A stretch of DNA of 64,000 bases, from assembly GCF_001426505.1 (NCBI RefSeq), contig NZ_LMEV01000017.1:451498-515497 (forward strand), read 5' to 3'. Of this stretch, positions 26,988 through 35,422 are shown piece by piece. Source of the DNA: Variovorax sp. Root473. Its GTDB lineage: Bacteria; Pseudomonadota; Gammaproteobacteria; Burkholderiales; Burkholderiaceae_C. The notes under the pieces were generated by a model that worked only from the letters and a program-made list of their open reading frames with translations, was not told the DNA's origin and ran no database searches. Position numbers and translations under genes: made by a program. Every line of letters starts with the position of its first letter. Positions within the stretch are counted from its first letter, which is position 1.

Positions 26988-28016
26988 TCAGCCGCGCGGT
27001 GCGGCCAGGTCGGCGGCGCAGGGAATGTGCAGCTCGCCCACGGTCACCGCGCGCGCGGCGCGCACCGCGCGCACGGTGGCGATGGCGGCGGCTTCGGCGG
27101 CCATCGTGCTCAGTACGGTCATGCCGGGCGCATCGCCTTCGAGCGGCACGCGGCCGGTGGCCAGTGCGAACAGCGTGTCGCCGTCGCTCATGGTGTGCAC
27201 CGGGTTGATGGCGCGCGCCAGGCCGTCGTGCGCCACCATGGCGAGCCGGTTGGCCTGCACCTTGGTCAGCACCGCGTCGGTGGCGATCACGCCGATGGTG
27301 GTGTTGGTGCCGGCCAGCAGCGGCTTGGGCAGCTCGCCGCGCAGCAGCGCGCGGCGTGTGTCGAGCAGGGCGCTGCCGTCCTCGGTGCGCGCGCCGGCCA
27401 CGGGCAGGGCGGTGTCGGGGTCGATCACGTCACCCAGCGAATTGACCGCGATCAGCGCGCCCACGGTCACGCCGCCGACGGTGACCGAGGCGGTGCCGAC
27501 GCCGCCCTTCATCGCGCGGTGCACGCCGAAGAGCTTGCCCACCAGCGCGCCGGTGCCCGCGCCCACGTTGCCTTCGGCGGGGGCATCGGCCGAGGCCGCT
27601 TCGCAGGCGGCGTAGCCCGCAGCGGCGTCGGGGCGGATGCGCGCGTCGCCCATCGGCAGGTCGAACAGCACGGCGGCCGGCACGATGGGCAGGGTGGCGA
27701 AGCGCACGTCCATGCCGACGCCGCGCTCCTCGAGCCAGCGCATCGCGCCTTCGGCTGCGGCCAGGCCCCAGGCGCTGCCGCCCGCGAGCATCACGGCGTG
27801 CACTTCCTGCACGAGGTTGCCGGGCGAGAGCAGGTCGGTCTCGCGCGTGCCGGGTGCGGCGCCGCGCACATCGACACCGGCCACGGCGCCTTCGCGCGCG
27901 AGGATCACGGTGCAGCCGGTGGGGCGGCGCGTGTCGGAGAAATGGCCGACTTCGATGCCGGCGACGTCAGTGATGGCACCGGCGCGAGAAGAGGAGGAAG
28001 AAGACGCAGCGGACAT
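26988..28016 (-). CDS. P1 family N-terminal-nucleophile peptidase
   Basis: A 342-residue member of the P1 (DmpA/aminopeptidase) family. These are made as one chain and self-cleave before a Ser or Thr that becomes the nucleophile. Here the expected cleavage region is LLAGTNTTIGVIATDA, with Asn238-Thr239-Thr240, so a Thr nucleophile is likely. The N-terminal part AGAITDVAGIEVGHFSDTRRPTGCTVIL is typical. The N-terminus is a Ser-rich leader without a signal peptide. Substrates may be small peptides, D-peptides or beta-peptides in this family; none is indicated here. It heads a leftward pair with the TAXI gene. Confidence 0.88.
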   Translation of the reverse strand: MSAASSSSSSRAGAITDVAGIEVGHFSDTRRPTGCTVILAREGAVAGVDVRGAAPGTRETDLLSPGNLVQEVHAVMLAGGSAWGLAAAEGAMRWLEERGVGMDVRFATLPIVPAAVLFDLPMGDARIRPDAAAGYAACEAASADAPAEGNVGAGTGALVGKLFGVHRAMKGGVGTASVTVGGVTVGALIAVNSLGDVIDPDTALPVAGARTEDGSALLDTRRALLRGELPKPLLAGTNTTIGVIATDAVLTKVQANRLAMVAHDGLARAINPVHTMSDGDTLFALATGRVPLEGDAPGMTVLSTMAAEAAAIATVRAVRAARAVTVGELHIPCAADLAAPRG

Positions 28017-28056
28017 GGCGGCCGATTATGGGACCGCGACCTTTACGATCCCCACA

Positions 28057-29361
28057 ATGACAGTTGCAAGAAGTTTCTCCCTCGAGGGCAGCAGCCGCCA
28101 CGTGGTGGTGGTAATCGGCGCGGGCGCGGTGGGCTGCGCCACCGCCATCGAGGCCCTGCGCGCGGGCCTGCGCGTGACGCTGGTGGAGCCCGGCGAGCCG
28201 GGTGGCCCGCAGGCCACGAGCTACGGCAATGCCGGCTGGCTGTCATCGCACTCCGTGGTGCCGCCCGCGCTGCCGGGGGCCTGGCGCAAGGTGCCGGGCT
28301 GGCTGGCCGACCCGCTCGGGCCACTGGCGTTGCGCTGGCGCCACCTGCCGCGCGCGCTGCCGTGGCTGTTGCGCTACCTGGCCTCGGGCTGGACCGAGGC
28401 GCGCGTGCAGCGCACCGCCGACGCATTGCGCACGTTGCTGGCCGATGCGCCCGCGCTGCATGCGCAACTGGCCGCCGAGGCCGGTGTGCCGCAACTCATC
28501 GAGCAGCGCGGGTTGCTGCATGCCTACCGTTCGCGCGCCGAGTTCGACAGCGATGCACTGGGCTGGCGCGTGCGCCGGCGCGCCGGTGTCCACTGGGACG
28601 AATGGCCGGCGGACGAACTGCGCCGCCGAGAGCCCGATCTGGGCGCGCGCTACACGCTGGGCATCTTCGTGCCCGAAGCCGGCCACTGCCGCAATCCGGG
28701 CGCCTACGTGGCGGCCCTCGCTCAACATGCGCTCGACGCGGGCGCCGAACGCGTCGCCGCGCGGGCCACCGGTTTTCGCATCGAGGGCGGCCGGCTGCGC
28801 GCCGTGCGCACCGAGGCCGGCGAGATCGCCTGTGATGGCGCCGCCATCTGCGCGGGCGCGCGCTCGGGGCCACTGGCCGCGGCGGCAGGCTCGGCGGTGC
28901 CGCTGGAGTCGGAGCGCGGCTACCACGTGGTCGTCGAAGACGCCACGGCCGGCCCGCGCACGCCGACCATGGTGTCTGACGGCAAGCTCATCGCGCACTG
29001 GATGGACGGCGGCCTGCGCGCGGCGGGGCAGGTGGAGATCGCGGGCCTCGAAGCGGCACCCGACTGGCGCCGCGCCGAGATCCTGCACGCGCATCTGCAT
29101 TCGATGTTTCCGTCGCTTGCACGGTCCGCACCCGGTGCGCCTTCCGTGAAGCACTGGCTCGGACATCGCCCGAGCCTGCCCGATGGACTGCCGTGCATCG
29201 GCCCGGCGGCTGCCAGCGCCGACATCGTGCTGGCCTTCGGGCATGGCCACGTCGGCCTGTGCGGCTCGGCGCGTACGGGGCGGCTGGCGGCGCAGTTGCT
29301 CGCGGGCGTTGCGGCGGAGATACCGCTGGCGCCCTTCGATCCGGGGCGCTTCAGGTCCTGA
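28057..29361 (+). CDS. FAD-dependent oxidoreductase (D-amino-acid dehydrogenase-like)
   Basis: A 434-residue flavoprotein of the DadA/DAO family. The dinucleotide-binding motif is VVVIGAGAVGCATAIEALRAGLRVTLVE (about residues 14-41), followed by the DadA-like block ATSYGNAGWLSSHSVVPPALPGAW, and the C-terminal FAD segment is FGHGHVGLCGSARTGRLAAQLL. It probably oxidises an amine or D-amino acid and passes electrons to quinones. The start at 28057 precedes the Rossmann motif by a plausible distance, although no good ribosome binding site is seen. It is divergent from the P1 peptidase gene, 40 bp apart. Confidence 0.85.
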   Translation: MTVARSFSLEGSSRHVVVVIGAGAVGCATAIEALRAGLRVTLVEPGEPGGPQATSYGNAGWLSSHSVVPPALPGAWRKVPGWLADPLGPLALRWRHLPRALPWLLRYLASGWTEARVQRTADALRTLLADAPALHAQLAAEAGVPQLIEQRGLLHAYRSRAEFDSDALGWRVRRRAGVHWDEWPADELRRREPDLGARYTLGIFVPEAGHCRNPGAYVAALAQHALDAGAERVAARATGFRIEGGRLRAVRTEAGEIACDGAAICAGARSGPLAAAAGSAVPLESERGYHVVVEDATAGPRTPTMVSDGKLIAHWMDGGLRAAGQVEIAGLEAAPDWRRAEILHAHLHSMFPSLARSAPGAPSVKHWLGHRPSLPDGLPCIGPAAASADIVLAFGHGHVGLCGSARTGRLAAQLLAGVAAEIPLAPFDPGRFRS

Positions 29362-29364
29362 GGC

Positions 29365-29658
29365 TCAGTTCGCCACCGTTTCGAGCGACATCACGGTGAT
29401 GGCACCGTCGATCTTGTCGGCCGTGAAGCGCACCTTGTCGCCGGCCTTCACCTTGGCGAGCAGCGCGGTGTCGCTCACGCGGAACACCATGGTCATGCCG
29501 GTCATCTCGAGGTTCGGGATGTCGCCGTGGCGCAGGGTGATCTTCTTCGCGTCGGTGTCGACCTTGCGGACTTCGCCGTCGACGGGGGGCAGTGCCGATT
29601 GCGCGAAGGCCGCGGCGGCGAACACCAGCGTGGAGAGTGCGGTGAAGAGTTTTTTCAT
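29365..29658 (-). CDS. CusF-like periplasmic copper-binding protein
   Basis: A 97-residue metallochaperone with a signal peptide (cleavage near AAAFAQ, residue 20). In CusF the Cu(I)/Ag(I) ligands are one His, two Met and a capping Trp. Aligning by spacing gives His44, Met55 and Met57 here (ITLRHGDIPNLEMTGMTMVF), while the Trp position is Met52, so the cap appears to be replaced by a thioether. The ATG at 29658 has GGAAGGA 9 bp upstream; another lies two codons earlier. It is the last gene of the copper operon. Confidence 0.88.
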   Translation of the reverse strand: MKKLFTALSTLVFAAAAFAQSALPPVDGEVRKVDTDAKKITLRHGDIPNLEMTGMTMVFRVSDTALLAKVKAGDKVRFTADKIDGAITVMSLETVAN

Positions 29659-29694
29659 GGTCATGAGTCCTTCCTGGTTTCTGGAGAGAGCGGG

Positions 29695-30144
29695 TCAGCG
29701 ATAGCTCTGGAAGACGCGTGTGTTGCCGTCGGCCAGCACCAGCAGCATGTCGTAGGGATCGCGCTGGTCGCCGTAGGCGGGGCCGTCCATGCCGGGAGAG
29801 CCGATGGGCATGCCGGGCACGGCGAGGCCGACGGCCTGGGGCTTTTCCTTCAGCAGGCGCTGCATCTCGCGCGCGGGCACATGGCCCTCGATGGCGTAGC
29901 CGCCGACGCGGCCGGTGTGGCACGAACCCAGCTTGGCCGGAATGCCCAGGCGCTCGCGCGCCGCGCCGTTGCCCTCGTCGTGCACGCGCGTGGCAAAGCC
30001 GTTCTTGTTGAGGTGCTTGACCCAGTCCTGGCAGCAGCCGCAGTTCGGGTCTTTCCAGATCTCGACCATCGGTGCGGCGGCTTGCGCGGCAAGCGGCAGG
30101 GTGGCCGTGGCGGCGGCGAGCTTCAAGAGGGTTCGTCGTTGCAT
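29695..30144 (-). CDS. DUF411 / CopG-like copper-binding protein
   Basis: A 149-residue exported protein with a signal peptide that carries adjacent arginines (MQRRTLLKLAAATATLPLAAQA). The DUF411 core reads EIWKDPNCGCCQDWVKHL, with Cys35, Cys37 and Cys38, plus Cys75 in GSCHTGRV. In characterised CopG proteins such cysteines hold a small copper cluster. It sits between the cupredoxin and CusF-like genes, consistent with periplasmic copper handling. Copper binding is inferred from family and context. Confidence 0.88.
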   Translation of the reverse strand: MQRRTLLKLAAATATLPLAAQAAAPMVEIWKDPNCGCCQDWVKHLNKNGFATRVHDEGNGAARERLGIPAKLGSCHTGRVGGYAIEGHVPAREMQRLLKEKPQAVGLAVPGMPIGSPGMDGPAYGDQRDPYDMLLVLADGNTRVFQSYR

Positions 30145-30164
30145 GGTGGGTTCCTTTCAGTGGG

Positions 30165-30686
30165 TCATCGTGCGGGAGCAGCGGCGGCCAGCACGCGCAC
30201 GCGGCCGGCCATGCCGAGTTCGTAGTGGTCCTTCACGAGGCAGGCGAAGTCGAAGTCGCCGGCGCGGTTGAAGGTCCAGATCAGTTCGCCGGTCTTGCCC
30301 GGCAGCACGTGCGCCATCCAGGGCTCGTCGTGCTCCATGCCGGGGTGCTTCTTCATCATGGCGGCGTGGTCCTCGATCACGGCGGTGGTGCCGAGCACGA
30401 GCTCGTGCAGGTCCTTGCCGCGGTTCTTCAGCCGCAGGCGGATGGTGTCGCCCTCGCGCACCTCGAAGACCGAGGGCGTGAAGGTCATGTCGTCGGCCAT
30501 CGCGATGTCGATGGTTTGCTTCACGGCGCTGGCCTTGCCGGCAATGCCCCAGGCTTTCTGCTCGGACGCGAGCGGGGATGCGGCGGCGGTGCCGGCCTTC
30601 GGTGCGTGGCCTTCGTGGGCCGTGGCGAGTGTGCTGACGGCAGCGAGCGCGAGGCCGGCGACGAGGGTGGAGAAACGTGCGTTCAT
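30165..30686 (-). CDS. Cupredoxin domain-containing protein
   Basis: A 173-residue periplasmic blue-copper-type protein. A signal peptide ends near TLATA-HEGHAP, leaving a His-containing N-terminus. The cupredoxin domain shows the type 1 copper ligands: His in KDLHELVLG, then Cys, His and Met in FACLVKDHYELGM (C-x4-H-x4-M). A Met/His-rich loop (DHAAMMKKHPGMEHDEPWMAH) may bind extra copper. It follows the multicopper oxidase gene and could be its electron partner or a copper carrier. Confidence 0.9.
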   Translation of the reverse strand: MNARFSTLVAGLALAAVSTLATAHEGHAPKAGTAAASPLASEQKAWGIAGKASAVKQTIDIAMADDMTFTPSVFEVREGDTIRLRLKNRGKDLHELVLGTTAVIEDHAAMMKKHPGMEHDEPWMAHVLPGKTGELIWTFNRAGDFDFACLVKDHYELGMAGRVRVLAAAAPAR

Positions 30687-30719
30687 GATTTGAATCTCAA
30701 GAAATTGGAGTGAAGACGA

Positions 30720-32108
30720 TCAGTGGTTGTGGGCACCATGGCCCGAGGGCTTGCGCACGGTGGCGCTGCCGCTGTCAGGGGGCGCCGGTGCCGCGCCCGT
30801 CTTGCGCGGCGCCACCGGCGCACCGGCGCCCGACACCTCGCGTGCGACCGTGCCAGGCGGGTGCTTGAACCAGCCCGGATCGCGGTAGTCGCCCGGCTTC
30901 TGGTCGCGTCGCACCTTGAGCAGCGTGAACATGCCGCCCATCTCGGCCGGGCCGAAGGGGCCGGTGCCGGTCATCATGGGCAGGGTGTTGTCGGGGATGG
31001 GCATTTCCATCCCGCCCATGTCGGCCATGCCCTTGTCACCCATCACCATGTAGTCGGGCACGAGCTTCCTGATTTTTTCGGCCACGCCCTTGTGGTCCAC
31101 GCCGATCATGGTCGGCACGTCGTGGCCCATCGGTCCCATCGTGTGGTGCGCCTTGTGGCAGTGCAGCGCCCAGTCGCCTTCCTCGTCGGCAATGAACTCC
31201 ATCTGCCGCATCTGGCCCACCGCCACGTCCACCGACACCTCGGGCCAGCGCGCGGTGCGCGGCACGGGGCCGCCGTCGGTGCCCGTGACCTCGAACTCGT
31301 GGCCGTGGATGTGGATCGGGTGGTTGGTCATCGTGAGGTTGCCCGCGCGGATGCGCACGCGGTCGCCCTTGCGCACGTTGAGCGTGTCGATGGCCGGGAA
31401 CACGCGGCTGTTGAAGCTCCAGATGTTGAAGTCGGTCATGGTGTTGACCTTGGGCGTGGCGCTGCCGGGCTCCACGTCGAAGCTGCCGAGCAGGAAGCAG
31501 AAGTCGCGGTCGACCTTCTCGATCAGCGGATGCTCCGCCTTCGGGTGCGTGACCCAGAAGCCCATCATCCCCATCGCCATCTGCACCATCTCGTCGGCGT
31601 GCGGGTGGTACATGAAGGTGCCGGGGCGGCGCGCCGTGAACTCGTAGACGAAGGTCTTGCCCGGCGGAATGTGCGGCTGCGTGATGCCGCCCACGCCGTC
31701 CATGCCGTTGGGCAGGCGCTGGCCGTGCCAGTGCACGGTGGTGTGCTCGGGCAGCCTGTTGGTCACGAAGATGCGCACGCGGTCGCCCTCGACCACCTCG
31801 ATGGTCGGGCCGGGCGACTGGCCGTTGTAGCCCCACATGTTGACCTTGAAACCCGGCGCCATCTCGCGCACGACGGGTTCGGCGACGAGGTGGAATTCCT
31901 TGACGCCGGCGTTCATGCGCCAGGGCAGCGTCCAGCCGTTGAGCGTGACGACGGGGTTGTAGGGCCGGCCGTTCGGCGGCACGAGCGGTGGTGCGGTGGC
32001 GGTCGAGGCTTGCGTCACCGGCTCGGGCAGCGCGGCCATGCCCACGCGGCTCACGGTGGTGGTGGCCAGGGCCGTGGCGGCACCCGCGAAGAAGTCGCGA
32101 CGGTTCAT
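30720..32108 (-). CDS. Multicopper oxidase (CopA/laccase-like)
   Basis: A 462-residue periplasmic oxidase with a Tat-like signal (MNRRDFFAGAATALATTTVS). The copper-binding motifs are all present: HWHGQRLPNG, HPHADEM, HPIHIHGHEF and HCHKAHHTMG, which together build the T1 and trinuclear sites. A Met-rich segment (MADMGGMEMP to MMTGTGPFGPAEMGGM) follows the last motif, as in Cu(I)-oxidising enzymes. It probably oxidises toxic Cu(I) to Cu(II). The TolC-like gene ends one base upstream, so the two are co-transcribed. Confidence 0.93.
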   Translation of the reverse strand: MNRRDFFAGAATALATTTVSRVGMAALPEPVTQASTATAPPLVPPNGRPYNPVVTLNGWTLPWRMNAGVKEFHLVAEPVVREMAPGFKVNMWGYNGQSPGPTIEVVEGDRVRIFVTNRLPEHTTVHWHGQRLPNGMDGVGGITQPHIPPGKTFVYEFTARRPGTFMYHPHADEMVQMAMGMMGFWVTHPKAEHPLIEKVDRDFCFLLGSFDVEPGSATPKVNTMTDFNIWSFNSRVFPAIDTLNVRKGDRVRIRAGNLTMTNHPIHIHGHEFEVTGTDGGPVPRTARWPEVSVDVAVGQMRQMEFIADEEGDWALHCHKAHHTMGPMGHDVPTMIGVDHKGVAEKIRKLVPDYMVMGDKGMADMGGMEMPIPDNTLPMMTGTGPFGPAEMGGMFTLLKVRRDQKPGDYRDPGWFKHPPGTVAREVSGAGAPVAPRKTGAAPAPPDSGSATVRKPSGHGAHNH

Positions 32109-32109
32109 G

Positions 32110-33609
32110 TCAGTGGCCTCCCGCCGCAGGTTCGTTGGTGGCCGCGGTCTGCAGGGCCGTCATGCCGCCGGGCGAACTGCCCGTGAGCACCAGTTGAAGG
32201 TCGGTGTCGGCCAGCCAGAAGTCGCGCTGGGCCTCCATGCCGGCGTTCACGGCGAGCATGCTCGCGCGCGTTTCGCCGAGCAGTTCCCACACGCTGGCGA
32301 GCATGCCGTTGTAGCGCAGCACCATCTCCTCGTTGACCTGCCTGCGCAGCGGCAGCACCTCGTCGCGGTAGCGGCGCGCCAGGGCGTAGGCGGTGTTCCA
32401 GCCCTGCCACGCCTCGCGCGCTTCGCTTGCGGCGAGCACGCCCACATCGCGCACGCGCGCGGCCGATTGCAGGTACTGCGCCTCGGCACGGCCGTTGCGC
32501 ACCTGACCCCAGTCGAAGATCGGAATCGGCAGCTCGAGCTCGAAGCCGCGTGTGGTCGATTTCGAGCGATCGGCGTCGTTCTCGAAGGTGGTGTTGCGCA
32601 CCACGCCCAGTTCCATCGCGTTGATCACGCGCGTGGCGTGCGTGAGGCCGAGCGCGCCGGCCACGGCCGTGTTCTGCGCTTGCGCCGAGCGCACGTCGAG
32701 CCGGTCGCGCAGCGCCAGGGCCTGCACGTCGCCGAGCTCGGGCGCGGCCTTCGGCAGCGGCGGCAGGCGGTCGGGCAGGGTGTAGCCAGTGCGCGCGCCG
32801 CTCAGGCCCAGCAGGCGCGTGAGCTGTTCGCGGCTGGCGACGGCCGCCTGTTCGGCGCGTGCAAGCTGCGCGGATGCGTCGGCCAGCAGCAGCTGTTCGC
32901 GCGTGCGCTGCAGCGCGCTCCAGTTGCCGACCTGGGCCATGCGGTGCGCCAGTTCGGCGCCGGCTTCGGCCGCGTCCTTCGCATCGCGCAGGTAGGCCAC
33001 GCTTTGCTGCGCTGCGACCGCGCGCACCCAGGCACGGCGGGTGTCGGCGGCCAGCAGCAGCACGCTTTGCGCGGCCTGCAGCTTCGCGGCCTCGTGCCGC
33101 TGGCCGGCCCAGCGCGCCTGCCACGGCAGCGTGAGCAGGCCCACCACGTTGAACGTCAGCATGCGCTCGAACTCGCGCTCGCTGCCCTGCGCCAGGCGGC
33201 TGAAAGACAGCACCGGGTTCGGCAGGCTCGCGGCCTGCACGCGGTCGGCGTCGCTCAGTTGCAGCGTGGCAAAGGCGTCCTGCACGCGCGGGCTGTTGAC
33301 GAGCGCGATGCGCACGGCGGCTTCGGCGTCCAGCGGCTTGGACAGCAGCGCGTCGACGCTTTGCTGCGAGGCGTCGTCCGGCTTGCGCTGGGCCGTGGCG
33401 CCCGCCATGAGCGGGTTGCCGTCGACCAGCGCCTGCACGTCGGCGGTGCCGCCGTCGGGCGAAAGGCTGGCGCAGCCGGCGAGCACCAGCGCAGCGGCCA
33501 GCGCGGCGGTGGTTCTGATGAACGAGAGGTGACTTTTTCGCCCGGGGGGCGGACTGTCTGTTCGACAGCGAGGGTTGCCGGCATGCGGCCGGCGAGCAAG
33601 GGAATTCAC
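32110..33609 (-). CDS. TolC family outer-membrane lipoprotein (copper operon)
   Basis: A 499-residue outer-membrane efflux-type protein. The lipobox AALVLAGC (Cys near residue 46) suggests a lipid anchor after an unusually Arg/Pro-rich N-terminal extension, so a later start is possible. Two OEP repeats are seen, with paired Ala/Gln-rich helices such as AEAAVRIALVNSPRVQDAFATLQL and the LPIPIFDWGQVRNGRAEAQYLQSAARV block. TolC proteins normally work with RND or ABC pumps; none is encoded here. It is upstream of the multicopper oxidase in one transcript. Confidence 0.88.
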   Translation of the reverse strand: MNSLARRPHAGNPRCRTDSPPPGRKSHLSFIRTTAALAAALVLAGCASLSPDGGTADVQALVDGNPLMAGATAQRKPDDASQQSVDALLSKPLDAEAAVRIALVNSPRVQDAFATLQLSDADRVQAASLPNPVLSFSRLAQGSEREFERMLTFNVVGLLTLPWQARWAGQRHEAAKLQAAQSVLLLAADTRRAWVRAVAAQQSVAYLRDAKDAAEAGAELAHRMAQVGNWSALQRTREQLLLADASAQLARAEQAAVASREQLTRLLGLSGARTGYTLPDRLPPLPKAAPELGDVQALALRDRLDVRSAQAQNTAVAGALGLTHATRVINAMELGVVRNTTFENDADRSKSTTRGFELELPIPIFDWGQVRNGRAEAQYLQSAARVRDVGVLAASEAREAWQGWNTAYALARRYRDEVLPLRRQVNEEMVLRYNGMLASVWELLGETRASMLAVNAGMEAQRDFWLADTDLQLVLTGSSPGGMTALQTAATNEPAAGGH

Positions 33610-33686
33610 GAGCGATCTCCATGGGCAATACAGCGAACGCTGCGAGCCGGCAAAGGCTCACTGCGGACGGACTACGGGCAGGAAGA

Positions 33687-34100
33687 TCAGGAAATGGGCG
33701 GCTTGAGGCCCAGGACGGGCTCGGCGCTCGCAAAGCGCGCCGCATGTGCGGCCGGCAGCGCCTGGGGCGCCGCATGCGGGGTGTCGACCAGCGGCATGCC
33801 GCCGAGCGCCACCGTGTGGCAGACCTGGCAGGCGACACAGGTGCCGCAGTCCGCGTGGTCGGTGCCGTGGGGCTGCTGCGAATCGCCGCTGTCGATGTCG
33901 TGCATCGCCGCCATGTCGTGGCCGGTGTCGGCCTCCATGCCGGCCTCATGGCAATGCGATTCGGCGATGCCCGTTGCGGCGGAAACCACCGCCTCGGAGG
34001 CGGGCAGCGAATGCCGCACCATCTCGACCGCCATGGCGTCGCCGAGCCAGCCGCGGATGGGCAGCAGGGCGATCATGAAGGCGAGCAACAGGGTGCGCAT
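33687..34100 (-). CDS. Small exported His/Met/Cys-rich protein, first gene of the copper operon
   Basis: A 137-residue protein that I cannot assign with certainty. A hydrophobic N-terminus (MRTLLLAFMIALLPIRGWLG) suggests export. The centre is rich in possible metal ligands: ESHCHEAGMEADTGHDMAAMHDID, then HADCGTCVACQVCHTV with CxxC-type spacing. It resembles the short DUF2946-like proteins often found beside copper or heavy-metal efflux genes. It is 77 bp upstream of the TolC gene on the same strand. A role as a metal-binding accessory protein is inferred from composition and position. Confidence 0.65.
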   Translation of the reverse strand: MRTLLLAFMIALLPIRGWLGDAMAVEMVRHSLPASEAVVSAATGIAESHCHEAGMEADTGHDMAAMHDIDSGDSQQPHGTDHADCGTCVACQVCHTVALGGMPLVDTPHAAPQALPAAHAARFASAEPVLGLKPPIS

Positions 34101-34139
34101 GGTGGCCGCGATGATAAACCGGGGCGGGGCGTCAGCGCC

Positions 34140-34415
34140 TCAAGACACCAGCTGGCCGCGGGCCTTGTCGGCCCACACCTGCAGGTTGTCGAGCAGGTCC
34201 TTCTGGCTGAACGAGCAGCTTTCCTCGCTGAACAGCGCACTCGATTCGAGGCGGTCCAGCAGGTTCAGCAGCACCTCGCCGTAGCGCGGCGGCAAGGCGA
34301 CGAGCAGCTCGGTGCTGGCGCGCGCGGCCGTGGACAGCGTGGTGACGGAGCCGTTGCCGCCTTGCAATGCGGCGATGCCCGAGGCGATGGCATCCAGTTG
34401 AATCGCGGCGCTCAT
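34140..34415 (-). CDS. Small hypothetical protein
   Basis: A 91-residue protein that I do not recognise. It is soluble, mostly helical by appearance (QLDAIASGIAALQGG; RYGEVLLNLLDRLESSALF; KDLLDNLQVWADKAR), with no signal peptide and one Cys. Its start overlaps the stop of the glycerophosphodiester phosphodiesterase gene by 4 bp, and that gene in turn overlaps the DUF1439 gene, so all three appear translationally coupled. The tight coupling is the main support for its being real. Confidence 0.6.
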   Translation of the reverse strand: MSAAIQLDAIASGIAALQGGNGSVTTLSTAARASTELLVALPPRYGEVLLNLLDRLESSALFSEESCSFSQKDLLDNLQVWADKARGQLVS

Positions 34416-35422
34416 GACGCAGCCTTCACTGGTGGCGGCAGCGCAAGTCCCCGTTCGCGCATCAGGTCGCGCAGCACGTCGGGGTAGTCGGTGATCAGGC
34501 CGTCGACGCCCGCGTCCATGAGACGGACCATGTCGGCGCGCTGGTTCACGGTCCAGGGCACGACCTTCATGCCGAGCTTCTGCGCTTCGCGGATCGCAGG
34601 GGCGCCCAGGTCAGCATGCGCCGGCGACCAGATCACCGGCCCGGTCGATGCACCGGCCGCGGCCTTCACCAGTTGCGGCACCGAGGTGAAGCTCGCGGCA
34701 TCGAGGCCGGCGGTCCAGCGGCTGTCCTTCAGCGTGCGGGGGGTGGTGAGGTAGGCGCGCGGCAACTGCGGCGCGAGCTGGCCGACCAGCGCGAGCGTGC
34801 GCCAGTCGAAGCTCTGGATGGTCACGCGCTCGCCCATCTTCGCCTTGTCGATCTCGGCCAGCAGCGCGCGCACCATGGGCTCGGGCGCGGCCGTCTCGTC
34901 GGGCTTGTTCGGGTCGATCTTGGTCTCGATGTTGAAGTGCACCCGCGCGGCATCGGTGCCGCGCGCCTGCACCTGCGCGAACAGCGCGGTCAGCGTGGGA
35001 ATGCGCTCGCCGTCGCGCGGTTGCTGCAGCGCGAACTGCTTGCCGTAGCTGCTCGCGGGGTTCAGGCGTCCCACGTCGTAGGTCTGCAGCTGCGCCAGCG
35101 TGAGCGAGCGCACCGACGGGCCGGTCTTGGCCGTGAGCCACGCACCGCGCGCGTCGCGCGTGTGGTCGGCGTTGAGCGCCGTGTCGTGCGACACCACCAC
35201 CACGCCGTCGGCCGTGAGCCCGATGTCGAGTTCGAGCGTGGTCACGCCCAGGTCCATCGCGTTGCCGAACGCGGCCAGCGTGTTCTCGGGCGCCAGGCCG
35301 CGACCGCCGCGGTGGGCCTGCAGGTCGAAGTGCTGCTTCACGGTGGGCGCGATGGCCGCGCAGCCGGCAGCAGCGAGGGCGCCGGCCAGCAGAAGCAGAG
35401 GAAGGAGCGCACGTTGTTTCAT
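34412..35422 (-). CDS. Glycerophosphodiester phosphodiesterase (lipoprotein form)
   Basis: A 336-residue enzyme that hydrolyses glycerophosphodiesters to glycerol 3-phosphate and an alcohol. The N-terminus MKQRALLPLLLLAGALAAAGC ends in a lipobox, so it is a periplasmic lipoprotein. The GDPD motif LQAHRGGRGLAPENTLAAF and the metal/acid block LELDIGLTADGVVVVSHD are present, with the second His of the catalytic pair in VSHD. Length is normal. It overlaps DUF1439 upstream and the small unknown gene downstream by 4 bp each. Confidence 0.92.
   Translation of the reverse strand: MKQRALLPLLLLAGALAAAGCAAIAPTVKQHFDLQAHRGGRGLAPENTLAAFGNAMDLGVTTLELDIGLTADGVVVVSHDTALNADHTRDARGAWLTAKTGPSVRSLTLAQLQTYDVGRLNPASSYGKQFALQQPRDGERIPTLTALFAQVQARGTDAARVHFNIETKIDPNKPDETAAPEPMVRALLAEIDKAKMGERVTIQSFDWRTLALVGQLAPQLPRAYLTTPRTLKDSRWTAGLDAASFTSVPQLVKAAAGASTGPVIWSPAHADLGAPAIREAQKLGMKVVPWTVNQRADMVRLMDAGVDGLITDYPDVLRDLMRERGLALPPPVKAAS

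Noticed and set aside
25368..28835. A 1155-codon rightward ORF opposite the TAXI and P1 peptidase genes
   Set aside because: Same shadow composition and no motif; the leftward frames hold well-formed protein families.
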